A stretch of DNA of 64,000 bases from Paenibacillus_E qinlingensis (lineage in GTDB: Bacteria > Bacillota > Bacilli > Paenibacillales > NBRC-103111). The DNA lies in the NCBI RefSeq assembly GCF_028746185.1, contig NZ_JAQIVH010000003.1, positions 558,001 to 622,000 of the forward strand, read 5' to 3'. The notes beneath the pieces are model-generated. The model saw only the letters and a list, made by a program, of their open reading frames with translations, was not told the DNA's origin and did no database searches. Position 1 is the first letter of the stretch, and each line of letters starts with the position of its first letter. Shown one piece after another: positions 34,881-42,847 of this stretch. Made by a program: the position numbers and the translations under genes.

Positions 34881-35531
34881 ATGAAAATAACCGATACTTC
34901 GAAGCAATCCAAGTGGATTTTGGCATGGATGGTGCTTACCGTTCTGGTCGTGCTTTTCGGAGAAGAGGCTAGTTATCAAGGGAACTATAGGGCGGCAAAT
35001 ACCGATACCCATATACGAGATCAACGGGACAATCAAGCAGGTACGGTCATGTCAGTTGCACGTCCTGTTGCGCAGGAGCATCAACAACAAGCGAGTTACC
35101 GCTTCATTCCCAATTTGGAAACAGATTTATCCAAGTACACGGCAGTTGAAGTAACAGCAACCGGGTATTCTGCGGGTAAGGAATCGACAGGAAAGACTCC
35201 GGACCATCCTACTTATGGCATCACGTATTCGGGTATTAAGGTCATGCGTGACGATAAGGCGTTATCGACAATTGCAGCAGACACGAGAGTGTTCCCGTTA
35301 GGTACCGTACTGTTTATTCCAGGTTACGGTTACGGGGTTGTTGCAGATACAGGAAGTGCGATTAAAGGGAAGAAAATTGATCTGTATTTCAACACGAAGG
35401 ACCAGGTATATAAAGAATGGGGTAAAAAGACGGTCAAAGTGTTCGTGGTGAAAAAGGGGAATGGCAAAGTCACAGAGGTCATTTGGAAGCAGCTTAAGGA
35501 TGAAATACTTGCTCCAGCCAAAGCGCTGTAA
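34881..35531 (+). CDS. Secreted or anchored 3D-domain protein (cell-wall lytic type)
   Basis: The 216-residue protein has an N-terminal hydrophobic segment (about 12-28, WILAWMVLTVLVVLFG), a polar linker, then a C-terminal 3D domain: VTATGYSAGKESTGKTP, DTRVFPLGTVLFIPGYGYG, VADTGSAIKGKKIDLYF. The three conserved aspartates that name the domain are present. This double-psi barrel occurs in Bacillus YocH/YabE and Rpf-like muralytic proteins, so cleavage of peptidoglycan outside the membrane is likely. I start at ATG 34881, with GGGGGAGG ten bases upstream, rather than ATG 34818, which would place hydrophilic residues before the signal. Confidence 0.85.
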   Translation: MKITDTSKQSKWILAWMVLTVLVVLFGEEASYQGNYRAANTDTHIRDQRDNQAGTVMSVARPVAQEHQQQASYRFIPNLETDLSKYTAVEVTATGYSAGKESTGKTPDHPTYGITYSGIKVMRDDKALSTIAADTRVFPLGTVLFIPGYGYGVVADTGSAIKGKKIDLYFNTKDQVYKEWGKKTVKVFVVKKGNGKVTEVIWKQLKDEILAPAKAL

Positions 35532-35605
35532 GGTTCGATTTTGTTAAAAAGAAATTCATAAAAAATCCTGTTTGGGAAAAGATACTCATACAGGAGGTGA
35601 TTGAC

Positions 35606-35716
35606 ATGGCAAAGAACAAGAACAACAAGAAAGCATCGCAAGACGCGGAATTTGCTACTGAAGTAGCGGTACCTAATAAGCAGCAACAAAACAACACACA
35701 AAACCAAAATAAATAA
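35606..35716 (+). CDS. Very small gamma-type SASP-like spore protein
   Basis: A 36-residue frame starts with ATG after a perfect ribosome site (AGGAGGTGATTGAC). The product is rich in Asn, Lys and Gln, lacks hydrophobic stretches, and contains QDAEFATEV followed by KQQQNNTQNQNK. This resembles one repeat of gamma-type small acid-soluble spore proteins (SspE: GQFGTEFASET then QQNQ). Gamma SASPs are amino-acid stores degraded on germination. Shortness and low complexity limit certainty. A terminator follows. Confidence 0.6.
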   Translation: MAKNKNNKKASQDAEFATEVAVPNKQQQNNTQNQNK

Positions 35717-35736
35717 CAAATAGCTTTGTTGAAAAG

Positions 35737-35765
35737 ACGGAGATCCGAAAGGGTCTCCGTTTTTA
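35737..35765 (+). terminator. Terminator after the SASP-like gene
   Basis: ACGGAGATCC pairs with GGGTCTCCGT (one G-U) around GAAA, then TTTT. The tetraloop is a stable GNRA type. Confidence 0.9.
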
Positions 35766-35841
35766 ATTCTTTTCAAGGCCTCCTATATTCGATATAATGT
35801 AACAAAAACTAACATTTTGTTCCTTTTGGGAGGAGTTCCGG

Positions 35842-37371
35842 TTGCGCATGTGGACGGATTCAAAGCAGAGAGCTTGGTTCTACGGTTTTGTACTTATTGG
35901 TATGCTTGTAAATGTATTCGCTTTATTTTCTGCTTCGAAATGGGTTGCCGTAGTTAGTGTCGCTGTTTTTCTCTTAATGGGTTTAAGTGGATTACTGAGT
36001 TTAAGAGCATCTGGTAAAGAGCGAGAACAAGGGGCACTCCATCACGAAGAACAATTCCGTACGTTTATTCAAGAATCTCAGGTTGTTGCGGATCGACTAG
36101 CAGCGGCAGTAGAAGAAGTCAATCGTTCCATCGGACATCTTCTCCAAATTGCGGATGCTTCTATTCAAGGTGAAGAGGAATTGAAGGGGCGCAGTCAACA
36201 TGCCGCAGGGCAGCTCCAGGAGGCATTTGCTGCGATTCAACAAGTGGCTGCAGCTGCTGATCAGATCTTAGATTCGTCGTTACATATGCATCGTGAAAGT
36301 GAACAAACCAAAGATACCGTAGTGGATGTTTGTCGATCCTTGAATGCAACAGATGAAGTCATGAACGATTTACACGTGAACAATGATACGATGCAGAAAA
36401 AAATTCAAGATTTAACCGAGCATACGTCGAAAATTGAAGAGATTAACACGTTTATTACGGAGGTCGTTGCTCAAACGTCATTGCTTGCCTTAAATGCATC
36501 TATTGAAGCGGCTAGAGCTGGCGAACATGGTAGAGGCTTTTCTGTGGTAGCGCAAGAGATTAAGAAGTTAGCTGCGCAAAGTCATGAAGCGGTTCAGAAG
36601 TCATCTGAGCTTCTTGCTGATATTGAAAGTGGTGTTGCGCAAGTAGTCGCTGCTGTGGCAGAAGAGAAAGCTTCAGTGACACATGGTATTGACGAGATGA
36701 AGGTGATGAAAGGCAAGATCGATACGATCTTTTCATTGATCTTGCATGTGAACAGTCTAGTGGCAAGTACGACTAGTTCAACGAAGCACCAATCCTCTCT
36801 CGTTACTGGAACGAGAACATCTTTAGGGGAAGTCGTCGATTTGATGAATGAGACGATGGCGAGTGTTGAACATACGCTGGATCAAATGAAGAAGCAGCGG
36901 CACGAGGTTTCGAGATTGCAACATATTAATCAGAATTTGGATCGTTCTTCCGCTGAGCTCATCACGGCCATACAAGCTGTTGGCATGAAGAGTAAGCAAG
37001 GAAGCATTCATGTCAACATTGAAGAAATGAAGCAATTATTGAATGCTCTTGTTCGTGTACCTGACATCAAATCCCTAATAGAAGATAAGCATGCCTCGCA
37101 CCTACATGGAATTTTGAAGAAAACAGCAGGGATTGAAGCGATATGGTCGAATCGTGGGGATGGCACCTTCATCTACTCTCAGCCAGAGGCAGGCTTAGTG
37201 AATGCTAAGGGGAGAGAGTGGTGGAAGCGTGCAATGGCAGGTGAGCTCTTCATTTCGGACGAGTACGTGTCAGCTATTACAAAAAAACCATGCGTCACAT
37301 TGTCAAAATCCGTTATAGATGACATGGGAACGCCTATTGGTGTCGTTGGAATTGATCTTGTGTTAAATTAA
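35842..37371 (+). CDS. Methyl-accepting chemotaxis-type receptor with a C-terminal sensor domain
   Basis: The 509-residue protein has two adjacent N-terminal membrane segments (about 12-30 and 33-54, with almost no external loop), then a cytoplasmic signalling helix bundle whose hairpin tip is TEVVAQTSLLALNASIEAAR and GEHGRGFSVVAQEIKKLA (about 205-245). After the bundle comes a domain of about 110 residues (395-509) with EAIWSNRGDGTFIYSQPEAG and ISDEYVSAITKKPCVTLSKS, which resembles a Cache/PAS-like ligand domain. A sensor placed after the signalling domain and inside the cell is unusual. Start TTG 35842 has GGGAGGAG at good spacing; ATG 35848 is the alternative. TATAAT at 35793 is a probable -10. 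Confidence 0.85.
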   Translation: MRMWTDSKQRAWFYGFVLIGMLVNVFALFSASKWVAVVSVAVFLLMGLSGLLSLRASGKEREQGALHHEEQFRTFIQESQVVADRLAAAVEEVNRSIGHLLQIADASIQGEEELKGRSQHAAGQLQEAFAAIQQVAAAADQILDSSLHMHRESEQTKDTVVDVCRSLNATDEVMNDLHVNNDTMQKKIQDLTEHTSKIEEINTFITEVVAQTSLLALNASIEAARAGEHGRGFSVVAQEIKKLAAQSHEAVQKSSELLADIESGVAQVVAAVAEEKASVTHGIDEMKVMKGKIDTIFSLILHVNSLVASTTSSTKHQSSLVTGTRTSLGEVVDLMNETMASVEHTLDQMKKQRHEVSRLQHINQNLDRSSAELITAIQAVGMKSKQGSIHVNIEEMKQLLNALVRVPDIKSLIEDKHASHLHGILKKTAGIEAIWSNRGDGTFIYSQPEAGLVNAKGREWWKRAMAGELFISDEYVSAITKKPCVTLSKSVIDDMGTPIGVVGIDLVLN

Positions 37372-37449
37372 TAGTTCTCAAACCACTCATTTTAGTGTAA
37401 AATAAGATTACTGTTATAAATCTTGACACGGAGAGATAGGTGATGGAAC

Positions 37450-37830
37450 ATGCTGCAAGCATTACGATCGGATGGTATGCCTTTAAGAACAACTAGGAAA
37501 GCTGCGGAGGTACTTCCCTTCTTGGAGGCTTTTATTACGCGGAAAGAGCAGCAAGCTCGGGAAATTGAGCAGGTTGTTGAGCGATATGAAGTGAAGAGAA
37601 TGAAAGAAGAGCGGGCTTATCAAACCATGTCATCTTTTCGACGCATGTTAACCGGGAAGAAGCCTGATCATCATCTTGCTGTTGAATATATTCATTATGT
37701 GAAGAAACCTATGGAGCAAGTAAGAAAGCTCCGTGCCGAAATCGAGCAAGCTAGACAAATTATGAATGATTCTAAACCTGGTGACGATATTATGTTTCCA
37801 GAGGAATTTGAAGACATATTCTCATCATAA
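37450..37830 (+). CDS. Hypothetical coiled-coil protein
   Basis: The 126-residue soluble protein is mostly charged helix: FLEAFITRKEQQAREIEQVV and PMEQVRKLRAEIEQARQIM look like two coiled-coil segments joined by SSFRRMLTGKKPDHHLAVEY, with an acidic tail. I do not recognise a family. GGAGAGATAGGTG lies upstream of ATG. It follows the chemoreceptor by 78 bases in the same direction and ends at a shared bidirectional terminator; a functional link with the receptor is possible but not shown. Confidence 0.7.
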   Translation: MLQALRSDGMPLRTTRKAAEVLPFLEAFITRKEQQAREIEQVVERYEVKRMKEERAYQTMSSFRRMLTGKKPDHHLAVEYIHYVKKPMEQVRKLRAEIEQARQIMNDSKPGDDIMFPEEFEDIFSS

Positions 37831-37834
37831 AATA

Positions 37835-37870
37835 AAGAAGAGGACACTGCGTGTGCGGTGTCCTCTTCTT
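37835..37870. terminator. Bidirectional terminator between the coiled-coil gene and amtB
   Basis: A perfect 13-bp inverted repeat (AAGAAGAGGACAC / GTGTCCTCTTCTT) with a 10-nt loop lies five bases from both convergent stop codons. Confidence 0.88.
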
Positions 37871-37875
37871 CTTAT

Positions 37876-39165
37876 TCATTGGTTATTCTTCAAATGTTGT
37901 AAGTCCAAGAATCCTTCTTCTTGGCTGTATGCTGGAACCCCATGTGATCCAACATCTAGGCCAATCAACTCTTCGTCGCGGCTCACACGTAAAGGAACGA
38001 TAAGCTTTATGAGTTTCAAGAAAACCCAAGTGATGAAGAAGCCCCACGCACAGACAGTGACAAGACCGAGCGCTTGAACGCCCAGGAGGTGGAAGCCTCC
38101 GCCGTAGAATAATCCAGCTGTTCCTTCGCGGATCGCGTCCGGCTTCGCACATAAGCCAACAGCGAGGGTGCCGATGCTGCCGCTGATCCCATGTACAGGG
38201 AAAGCGCCAACGGGGTCATCGATCTGTCTAGCTTCCAGCATCTCCGTTGCGTAGACCATAGCAATTCCGCAGATTGCGCCAATGCAGATCGCTGCTGCAT
38301 CACTAACGAATGCGCAGCCTGCTGTTATTCCGACGAGTCCGGCGAGTGCGCCATTAATCACCATGGGCGGATCCGCTTTGCGATAACGCATCATGGTAAA
38401 TAGGATGCAGGCCGCACAACCGGCTGCGGCGGATAGCATTGTGGTGACTGCGATGTGCCCAATCGAAGTGTTGGTAGCGCTTAACGTACTCCCAGAGTTA
38501 AATCCAAACCAACCGAACCACAAGATAAATGCGCCTACAGAGGCAAGCGGTAAATTAGAGGGGGGGACAATGTTAGCTTTACCATCGGCAGAGAATTTAC
38601 CAATTCGCGGACCGATAATCATAGCTGCGGCGAGTGCGGAGAAACCGCCAAGACCGTGGATGACAGCGGATCCAGCGAAATCAACCATGCCAAGCTTGCC
38701 GAGCCAACCGCCAACACTCCAAACCCAATGGCCAGCAATGGGATAGATTAATCCGGTCATGGCTATCGTATAAAGAATATAAGCGCGGAAATTGATGCGT
38801 TCTGCTACTGCTCCGGATACAATTGATATTACGGCGATAACAAAAGCACATTGGAATAACCAATAGGTATCATGTGAGATTGTCAACGCGATGTGGGATA
38901 AATCTCCGCCCATGAAAAAACCTGATGAACCTATGAAGCCCCCGATGTCTTTACCATACATAAGTGCAAAACCAAAAAAGTAAAAAATAAGCGCACCGAA
39001 TGAGATATCGACAAATACTTTCATGATAATACTTACGGCATTCTTTTGTCTGACAAACCCTGCTTCTAGTAAGGCAAATCCGCCTTCCATTAATAAAATC
39101 ATGGCAGCAGTTAATACGACCCAGATTGTGTCTAGGCCAGAAGTAAGTTGTTGGATAGGATCCAT
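37876..39165 (-). CDS. amtB: Ammonium transporter (Amt/MEP/Rh family)
   Basis: The 429-residue membrane protein has about 11 hydrophobic segments and the Amt signatures: DTIWVVLTAAMILLMEGGFA at the N-terminus, FFMGGDLSH, DFAGSAVIHGLGGFSALAAA, GWFGFNSGST and a cytoplasmic tail DEELIGLDVGSHGVPAY typical of channels gated by PII proteins. It conducts ammonium/ammonia at low external nitrogen. AAGGAGAG precedes the ATG. No glnK/PII gene is adjacent, unlike many amtB loci. I did not find a GlnR box directly upstream on its strand. Confidence 0.95.
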   Translation of the reverse strand: MDPIQQLTSGLDTIWVVLTAAMILLMEGGFALLEAGFVRQKNAVSIIMKVFVDISFGALIFYFFGFALMYGKDIGGFIGSSGFFMGGDLSHIALTISHDTYWLFQCAFVIAVISIVSGAVAERINFRAYILYTIAMTGLIYPIAGHWVWSVGGWLGKLGMVDFAGSAVIHGLGGFSALAAAMIIGPRIGKFSADGKANIVPPSNLPLASVGAFILWFGWFGFNSGSTLSATNTSIGHIAVTTMLSAAAGCAACILFTMMRYRKADPPMVINGALAGLVGITAGCAFVSDAAAICIGAICGIAMVYATEMLEARQIDDPVGAFPVHGISGSIGTLAVGLCAKPDAIREGTAGLFYGGGFHLLGVQALGLVTVCAWGFFITWVFLKLIKLIVPLRVSRDEELIGLDVGSHGVPAYSQEEGFLDLQHLKNNQ

Positions 39166-39436
39166 TCCTGTAATCTCTCCTTATAATACTTGCGTTCTCA
39201 GCCCAATTATACGGTTCTGATGATAACGATGTCAACGGAATACGTAAGAATACATAACATCTATAGTGAATTGTTCGTCTTATACGACAGCCATGTTAGG
39301 TTTTCTTGTGTAGGCTTTCGAAATATCGGTCTAGAGGCGGAGATCGCCTTCAATCTAACGTCTCTTTTCATTCCACCTTGTATCTTATAAACTAGAGTTA
39401 TCTTAACAACGCTTTACACAAATGGAGGAAGAACGT

Positions 39437-40495
39437 ATGAATCCGCATATGTTTCAAAGAATGATTTGGGGGCTTGTACTCGTATCCGCGGGCACACTCT
39501 TTTTACTAAATCAATTAGGAATTATTCAAATTGATATCGGCTATTTAGTATCAACGTATTGGCCTGCAATTCTGATTTTCTATGGGCTGATTGGCTTTGT
39601 CTCACAGCGAAAGTATCATTGGGGTGGATCCCTAGGCAGTTTGATGATGTGCGGCGTAGGAACTATATTTCTTTTGAAAAATCTAAATGTAACCGACCTT
39701 TCTATTGGAGAAATGTTTAAATTTCTTGCACCGGTTGCTTTAATACTTTTTGGTTTAAATGTGATTTTCAAACCGGGTAAGAAAGAGTCGCCTGAGTGGC
39801 CATCTATTAAGAAGGCGAAAGATGAAGAAAGACAAGCTCGACGAGAAGCGAATCGAGCACGACATGCCCAGCATAAGAAGCAATGGGAGTCCGGGAGTTG
39901 GAACATATCTGGCGATTTCTCTGCAAATGCCAAAGAACACATAGATCCTGCTTCAGTGAGTACTAGGAAACATGGCCTTACTGACGAAGAGAAGGAAGTA
40001 TTGAAGGATATCCACGGCACGTATCCAAAGGACGAGGACCATGTTGAATGGAAGGAATCCAAACAGCAACAGCAACATAAATATGATGGCTTCGTTCGTA
40101 ATTTTGATTCAGGCAATGTTCTACACCGTCATGGTTTTATTGGCGATGTTCACCTTGGGCAAGAGGCTTGGGAATTAAAGCCTGTTCAGATCTCGCACTT
40201 TATTGGCGATTCTGTTATCGATCTTACTCGTGCGTCCATTCCACGTGGTGAGACAACCATTCATGTTACGGCTTTCATTGGGGATGTGAAGATTTTCATC
40301 CCGAATGATATGGACGTTGAGGTTCGTGTCATGGCAAGCTCCTTCATTGGAGATATGAAAGTTCTTGATCGACGTGAAAGTGGCTTTCTGCGCAATATTA
40401 GAACGCAAACCTCTCATTATGAAGAGGCGGAACATAAAATTGTCGTGACTACAAGTATGTTTATAGGCGACATTACCATTAAAAAGATAGGTTAA
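39437..40495 (+). CDS. liaF: LiaF-like envelope-stress membrane protein
   Basis: The 352-residue protein has four N-terminal hydrophobic segments (IWGLVLVSAGTLFLLNQLG; WPAILIFYGLIGF; SLMMCGVGTIFLLKNL; LAPVALILFGLNVIF), a charged linker and a C-terminal beta-solenoid-like LiaF domain with the repeated motif FIGD (FIGDVHLG, FIGDSVIDL, FIGDVKIFIP, FIGDMKVLD, FIGDITIKK). LiaF keeps the LiaS kinase off until cell-wall antibiotics or membrane damage relieve it. ATG 39437 is chosen because GGAGG lies eight bases before it; ATG 39422 overlaps that site. It starts a liaF-liaS-liaR operon. Confidence 0.9.
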   Translation: MNPHMFQRMIWGLVLVSAGTLFLLNQLGIIQIDIGYLVSTYWPAILIFYGLIGFVSQRKYHWGGSLGSLMMCGVGTIFLLKNLNVTDLSIGEMFKFLAPVALILFGLNVIFKPGKKESPEWPSIKKAKDEERQARREANRARHAQHKKQWESGSWNISGDFSANAKEHIDPASVSTRKHGLTDEEKEVLKDIHGTYPKDEDHVEWKESKQQQQHKYDGFVRNFDSGNVLHRHGFIGDVHLGQEAWELKPVQISHFIGDSVIDLTRASIPRGETTIHVTAFIGDVKIFIPNDMDVEVRVMASSFIGDMKVLDRRESGFLRNIRTQTSHYEEAEHKIVVTTSMFIGDITIKKIG

Positions 40496-40504
40496 GGATG
40501 GAGT

Positions 40505-41545
40505 ATGTACAAATTGCGAATGTTCAATATGAAGTGGCAGCTGCTGAATTACTTTCTAATCTCGAGTGTAATAACGGTTTCAGGTATTTATATCGTACTT
40601 GAATATTATGAGAAGGAACTGAGTTCTTGGGAGTTCCGTTTGTGGTTCGCTTTCGCGATTCTTGTTGTGAGCTTATCCGTAGGTTTCATTGCAACTAGAA
40701 GATGGCAGCGCAAGGTAGATGAGCTTCATGTTGCGATGCTGGAATTGTCGAAAGGGAATTTCTCTGTTCGAATCGATATGGAGCCAGTAGAGCCCTTCCT
40801 ATACTTATATGATGCTTTTAACAGCATGGCAACTTCGATTGAAGAACGCGTCCAACTGATGCAAAAGTTAGGGGAAGCCGAAGCAATACGAGATCAGGAG
40901 CTGACAGAGAGCGCTGTGATGGAAGAAAGACGCAGACTGGCGAGAGATCTCCATGATACAGTGAGCCAAGAGCTATTCGCGATCCATATGTCGGCTTCTT
41001 CTCTTCCCAAAATATTAGAAAGAAATCCAACGGCTGCACCAGCGCTAATGAATCAGCTCATTGAGATGTCCCATCATGCTCAGAAGCAGATGCGAGGCCT
41101 CATTTCACAACTAAGACCGATCGAATTAAAGGATATGAGCTTACAAGAAGCCTTGGAGAAATGGTTTCCGGAATATTGCCGGACCCATGAACTTCAGGGT
41201 CAACTTGATGTTTCGCTGCCTGAAATGATTTCGGAGGCGATAGAACATCAGTTTTTTCTTATAATCCAAGAAGGGCTTGCGAATGTCATTAAACATGCCT
41301 CGGCCAAACAAGTTCGATTGGCGATCTATGAAAGAGAGCATCAATATGTGCTGCAATTGCAGGATGATGGTCAAGGTTTTGAACGAAGAGACATTCCTTC
41401 TGCTTCCCACGGCCTGTCAACTATGAGAGAACGAGCACAAAAGCTAGGCGGAGAAGTGGAGATTGATAGCAAATTAGGCTCAGGAACTCGTGTGCGCGTT
41501 CGTATTCCGCGATTTTCAGGGCATTCAGGGGGAAAACAAGAATGA
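40505..41545 (+). CDS. liaS: LiaS-like sensor histidine kinase (NarL-partner type)
   Basis: The 346-residue kinase has two N-terminal membrane segments with a very short external loop (about 13-33 and 46-67), a HAMP domain, then the HisKA_3 box EERRRLARDLHDTVSQELFA with phospho-acceptor His150, and the ATPase motifs QEGLANVIKHASAK and DDGQGFERR. This intramembrane-sensing arrangement is that of LiaS/VraS kinases that respond to cell-envelope stress. It lies nine bases after liaF and overlaps liaR by four bases. Confidence 0.92.
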   Translation: MYKLRMFNMKWQLLNYFLISSVITVSGIYIVLEYYEKELSSWEFRLWFAFAILVVSLSVGFIATRRWQRKVDELHVAMLELSKGNFSVRIDMEPVEPFLYLYDAFNSMATSIEERVQLMQKLGEAEAIRDQELTESAVMEERRRLARDLHDTVSQELFAIHMSASSLPKILERNPTAAPALMNQLIEMSHHAQKQMRGLISQLRPIELKDMSLQEALEKWFPEYCRTHELQGQLDVSLPEMISEAIEHQFFLIIQEGLANVIKHASAKQVRLAIYEREHQYVLQLQDDGQGFERRDIPSASHGLSTMRERAQKLGGEVEIDSKLGSGTRVRVRIPRFSGHSGGKQE

Positions 41546-42192
41546 ATCCGAACATTAAAGTAATGATTGTGGACGATCACGACATGGTACGAGTGGGACT
41601 GCGTACTTACATTTCATTGGAGCCTGGTTTAGAAGTAGTGGGGGAAGCGTCGAATGGGCAATCTGCCTTTGATCAGTTGAAGGAAGAAAGCCTAACATCA
41701 CTGCCAGATGTCATTCTAATGGATTTAACGATGCCGGTATTGGATGGGATTGGTGCGACGAAGCTAATTTGTGAGAAGTTTCCACAGATAAAGGTTATTA
41801 TGCTGACCTCTTTTCTGGAGGAAGCCAAGGTACTGGAAGCTGTTGAATCCGGAGCTATTAGTTATATGTTGAAGACTGTTTCTTCCGATCAGTTGATTCA
41901 CGCGATTCAGAGTGCACACCGCGGTATGCCTGTCATGAATGCTGAAGTGTCGCAAGCTTTGACTAGAGGCATTAGACAGCGGAGTGAATTACCGGAACAG
42001 GAAGGCTTAACAGCTCGGGAACGTGAAGTACTTCTTTTGATTGCCGAAGGGAAAAGCAACAAGGATATTTCCGAGGAGCTTTTTATTAGTATCAAAACAG
42101 TGAAAACACACGTAAGCAACTTGTTGATGAAGTGTGAGCTTGATGATCGGACGCAATTAGCGATTTTCGCTCATCGCAAAGGATGGGTTTAA
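41542..42192 (+). CDS. liaR: LiaR-like response regulator (NarL/LuxR type)
   Basis: The 216-residue protein has a receiver domain (VMIVDDHDMVRVGL; Asp61 in ILMDLTMPVLDG; Lys in MLKTVSSDQL) and a C-terminal LuxR helix-turn-helix (LTAREREVLLLIAEGKSNKD; FISIKTVKTHVSNLLMK). Phosphorylated by LiaS, it should activate envelope-stress genes. The start ATG overlaps the liaS stop (ATGA), the third gene of the operon. No liaI, liaH or liaG gene lies next to it here. Confidence 0.94.
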   Translation: MNPNIKVMIVDDHDMVRVGLRTYISLEPGLEVVGEASNGQSAFDQLKEESLTSLPDVILMDLTMPVLDGIGATKLICEKFPQIKVIMLTSFLEEAKVLEAVESGAISYMLKTVSSDQLIHAIQSAHRGMPVMNAEVSQALTRGIRQRSELPEQEGLTAREREVLLLIAEGKSNKDISEELFISIKTVKTHVSNLLMKCELDDRTQLAIFAHRKGWV

Positions 42193-42294
42193 CAGAACGA
42201 ACAAATTGAGAGACTATCGCACATAAAAACGTCGATTTGGCACATTCTATGCGTAAGTAAAATAATATGAGCGCTTAAGGAGTGTAGAGTCGCT

Positions 42295-42708
42295 ATGAAA
42301 CCACTAACTTCCTCACTGGAGCAGGTACAGGAAACATTTGATAAGGTGCGTGCCCAGCTAGAACAATTTAATTTTAACTTGGGTGGCGGTTGGGATTATG
42401 ACCATGGCTACTTTGATCGATCGCTGGATGAGGCGAATAAAGTTTGGCTGCGAATTCCCGTTCAAGTCATCACGGGCAGAATTGAAGGCGATGTGGAAGC
42501 GACGGATGCGGTCGTTGAGGTAGGTACTCCTTTTGTTCTGAAACATGTATATAATGAAGGATTAGATTCTGAAGCTGACATGGAAACAGCAGGCGCATTG
42601 GTGGATCAGTTCCAAGCACCACTGGATTCTGATGCTAGTATTGAGGAGAAATGGGTGAAAGAAGCCGCAAACGTATTAAAGACAGTTGAAAGTGCATGGA
42701 TTCATTAA
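42295..42708 (+). CDS. YugN-like family protein
   Basis: The 137-residue soluble protein resembles the YugN-like family of Bacilli: GGGWDYDHGYFDRSLDEA, VWLRIPVQVITGRIEGD, TPFVLKHVYNEGLD and NVLKTVESAWI. Function is unknown. An AAGGAG lies rather far upstream (about 13 bases) of the ATG, but the frame and family match support this start. It stands alone between liaR and htrA. Confidence 0.8.
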   Translation: MKPLTSSLEQVQETFDKVRAQLEQFNFNLGGGWDYDHGYFDRSLDEANKVWLRIPVQVITGRIEGDVEATDAVVEVGTPFVLKHVYNEGLDSEADMETAGALVDQFQAPLDSDASIEEKWVKEAANVLKTVESAWIH

Positions 42709-42847
42709 TAAATGTCCTATTTTTACCTCCATTTTATTGTTTTTTAATATTCGTTTAAGGTTGTGAGTGCATGATAGACACATAGAGAACAACATGATCC
42801 TTCAAAGAGAACATGCACTTATAACTTTAATTATGGAGGTAAGACCC

